Assembly: GCA_005503215.1 (NCBI GenBank)
Contig: SCNS01000008.1
Coordinates: 1-64,000, forward strand
Source: Sphingomonadaceae bacterium 3R27C6
GTDB taxonomy: Bacteria; Pseudomonadota; Alphaproteobacteria; Sphingomonadales; Sphingomonadaceae
Reading direction: 5' to 3'
DNA: 64,000 bases
The notes under the pieces were generated by a model that saw nothing but the letters and a program-made list of their open reading frames with translations, was not told where the DNA came from and ran no database searches. This document shows positions 62,414 to 64,000 of this stretch, in pieces; the first letter of the stretch is position 1, and each line of letters starts with the position of its first letter. Made by a program: the position numbers and the translations under genes.

Positions 62414-63982
62414 TCAGGTCGTCGGAATGGCGCTGCAGGCGCGGCTCGTCGTGCCGAAGTTCGCGGTCGACGAGTTGCAGGTCCAGCCTTGATACCAGGT
62501 GTCGTTGGCGTCGCGGACGGCGCCGACATAGGCGGTGGTGTCGAAGAAGGCGTTCAGCGTCTTCGCATCGAACGGCGTGAAGCCCGTTTCGGTGGCCCCG
62601 TTGATGAACAGGCTGGTCAGCGACGGCACATAGTTCGAACGGTTGTTCGTGCCGGCTTCGAAGATCGTCTGCACCTGCGCGTCGGTGACGCCGCTCGTGC
62701 CGCGGAACGGGGTGGCGTTGCACTGCAGCGAGACCGAGAAGAACTTCGGCGGGCCGGCTTCGTCGAGAGCCGGGTTGACCGGGTTGATCGTCGTCGCGCT
62801 GTTGAGGCCGAGGCAGCGGAAGCCCGGCGCCACGATCAGGCCGTTGGCGAAGGTGTAGTCCGCGCCGCCGCGCACGAGGATCGACACGCCGTTACCCGCC
62901 GCGTTGTTGCGGTGGATATAGGTGAAGTTCGAGATCGCGACATTCTGACGCGGAACCGCATCTTCGTTGCCGTTCGAGTCGATTTCCATCATCGAGTCGC
63001 CGACCGCGCCGCCCTCACGCTGCACGCCGATGACATACTGGATGTTGCCCTTGTAGCCGACGTCGGTGTCGAGACCGTCGTCTTCGGCGCCGGTGATTAC
63101 CAGATGCTTCATGTTCACGCGGCCGCCGAACACTTCGATGCCGTCGTCCGAGCTGTTGTGGATCTGGACGTGGTCGATCTGGGTGCCCGAACCGGTGCCC
63201 GACGGGGTCAGACCCTGAAGCTCGCTCGCCGCCGACAGGATGAAGCCCGAATAGCGGATCTGGACATAGGACAGGCGGCCCGAGTTATCGGCCGGCTGCG
63301 CGCCGCCGTAGAGCGCGTTCGACGTGCCTTCGGTGTCGCGTTCGCACGCCGCGGTGCCCGGCGTCGCGCCCGGAGCAAGGCAATCGGTGATCGGCGCGCG
63401 GCCAAGCAGGACGACACCGCCCCACAGCTGCGAGGTCTGGTCGCCGGCCGAACCGACGACGTTGCCGCGGCCAGTGAAGATGATCGGCTGCGTCGGCGTG
63501 CCGACCGCGTCGATGCGGTTGCCGCGGTTAACCGCGAGGAAGGAGACGCCCGTTGCGCCAAAGATGGTGACGCCCGGATCGACCGTCAGCGTGACGACAT
63601 TATTGGTACTCGTCGCCCCCTGATCGGTGCCGACGTCGACGCGACCGGGAAGCGAATAGATGACGCCCGGAGCCTTCGGAATGGCGGTCGTCGCGGTGAA
63701 GCGCGTCGGGAAGCCGCAGTTGCGCCATTCGCCGCCCGGACCCGAAATCGTGCCGAGGTTCGTAAGCTGGTCGGGACCGGCGATGGCCGGGCAGTTCGCG
63801 GCCGGGGTCACGGTCCCCGGGGTCGGGGTCGGTGTGGGGGTCGGCGTCGGCGTGGGCGTCGGGGTCGGAATGACGATCACACCTTCACCCGGCGACGCGA
63901 CGCCGTCGGCACCGCACGCCGCAAGAATGGAACAGGCCACGCCGCTGAGCATGACCAAACGAATGCGTGCGAAAGCCGCCAT
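62414..63982 (-). CDS. Predicted beta-helix surface lipoprotein
   Basis: A 522-residue lipoprotein. Lipobox SILAAC gives acylated C23, followed by an extended PT-repeat linker (about 38-54). The body is predicted to be a right-handed parallel beta-helix with repeating short strands (VQIRYSGFILSAASEL, QIDHVQIHNSSDDGIEVFGGRVNMKHLVITGAEDDGLDTDVGYKGN). It includes aspartate-rich turns that could bind calcium, and a C-terminal region with paired cysteines. The 82-bp gap and shared strand link it to the TonB receptor, and both lie upstream of the type II secretion operon. In Caulobacter some T2SS substrates are lipoproteins, so this could be one; that is inference. The coding frame begins 18 bp inside the window edge. 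Confidence 0.85.
   Translation of the reverse strand: MAAFARIRLVMLSGVACSILAACGADGVASPGEGVIVIPTPTPTPTPTPTPTPTPGTVTPAANCPAIAGPDQLTNLGTISGPGGEWRNCGFPTRFTATTAIPKAPGVIYSLPGRVDVGTDQGATSTNNVVTLTVDPGVTIFGATGVSFLAVNRGNRIDAVGTPTQPIIFTGRGNVVGSAGDQTSQLWGGVVLLGRAPITDCLAPGATPGTAACERDTEGTSNALYGGAQPADNSGRLSYVQIRYSGFILSAASELQGLTPSGTGSGTQIDHVQIHNSSDDGIEVFGGRVNMKHLVITGAEDDGLDTDVGYKGNIQYVIGVQREGGAVGDSMMEIDSNGNEDAVPRQNVAISNFTYIHRNNAAGNGVSILVRGGADYTFANGLIVAPGFRCLGLNSATTINPVNPALDEAGPPKFFSVSLQCNATPFRGTSGVTDAQVQTIFEAGTNNRSNYVPSLTSLFINGATETGFTPFDAKTLNAFFDTTAYVGAVRDANDTWYQGWTCNSSTANFGTTSRACSAIPTT
63821..63868. repeat. 6-bp tandem repeat encoding Pro-Thr linker
   Basis: Eight imperfect copies of a 6-bp unit (ggcgtc/ggggtc/ggtgtg class on the plus strand) encode PT repeats just after the lipidated cysteine of the 62414-63982 gene. 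Codon use varies between copies (CCG/CCC, ACC/ACG/ACA), so it is old rather than a fresh slippage array. Confidence 0.7.
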
Positions 63983-64000
63983 GAAAATCTCCGTTCCCGG

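Overview
The window is gene-dense, GC-rich DNA that fits an alphaproteobacterium of the order Sphingomonadales. A Sphingopyxis- or Sphingomonas-like genome is my best guess; this is an inference from content, not a database match. The supporting signs are the alphaproteobacterial F1-ATPase zeta inhibitor (DUF1476), GapR (DUF2312), DUF1244, BolA beside Grx4, an NsrR-type Rrf2 regulator, a large TonB-dependent receptor, and a cluster of GANTC sites. I saw no rRNA, tRNA, CRISPR array, prophage or insertion sequence.

Layout. 1-2.2 kb: a BlaI-type repressor and an M56 (BlaR1-like) peptidase with a textbook BlaI operator. 2.5-6.1 kb: a Gly-rich secreted protein, then a subtilisin-like protease divergent from an ECF sigma/anti-sigma pair, with an 11-bp dyad between them that reads as an ECF-type promoter in both directions. 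6.1-8.5 kb: NsrR, two globins, Grx4, BolA and the zeta subunit (NO and Fe-S stress, energy metabolism). 8.7-24.5 kb: five co-directional genes encoding a CHAT/TPR peptidase-like protein, a CHASE2 class III adenylyl cyclase, a small secreted protein, a TpsB transporter and a 2596-residue TpsA exoprotein. 24.5-27.3 kb: cysS, a small membrane protein and a D-2-hydroxyacid dehydrogenase.

27.3-33.5 kb is the most unusual region. One minus-strand unit encodes a 25-residue leader ORF, an FAD/NAD(P) oxidoreductase fused to two cyclic-nucleotide-binding domains and four [4Fe-4S] motifs, a diheme cytochrome b-like membrane protein, and an FHA domain fused through one membrane helix to a decaheme cytochrome c. 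A class III (cAMP-type) phosphodiesterase follows. Together they look like a transmembrane electron-transfer chain with two built-in signalling inputs, cyclic nucleotide and phospho-threonine.

33.7-38.6 kb: bpt (N-degron pathway), pyk, DUF1244, gapR, YbjQ and two secreted unknowns. 38.7-47.5 kb: one long housekeeping run, yebC - NTF2-like - ruvC - REP - ruvA - two small genes - ruvB - ybgC - tolQ - tolR - tolA - tolB - pal. 47.5-59.4 kb: a complete type II secretion operon gspC-D-E-F-G-H-I-J-K-L-M-N-O on the minus strand. It is preceded by a TonB-dependent receptor and a beta-helix lipoprotein (59.6-64 kb) that may be functionally linked to it.

Start codons were chosen by ribosome-binding sites, family N-termini and overlaps. 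Several are GTG or TTG.
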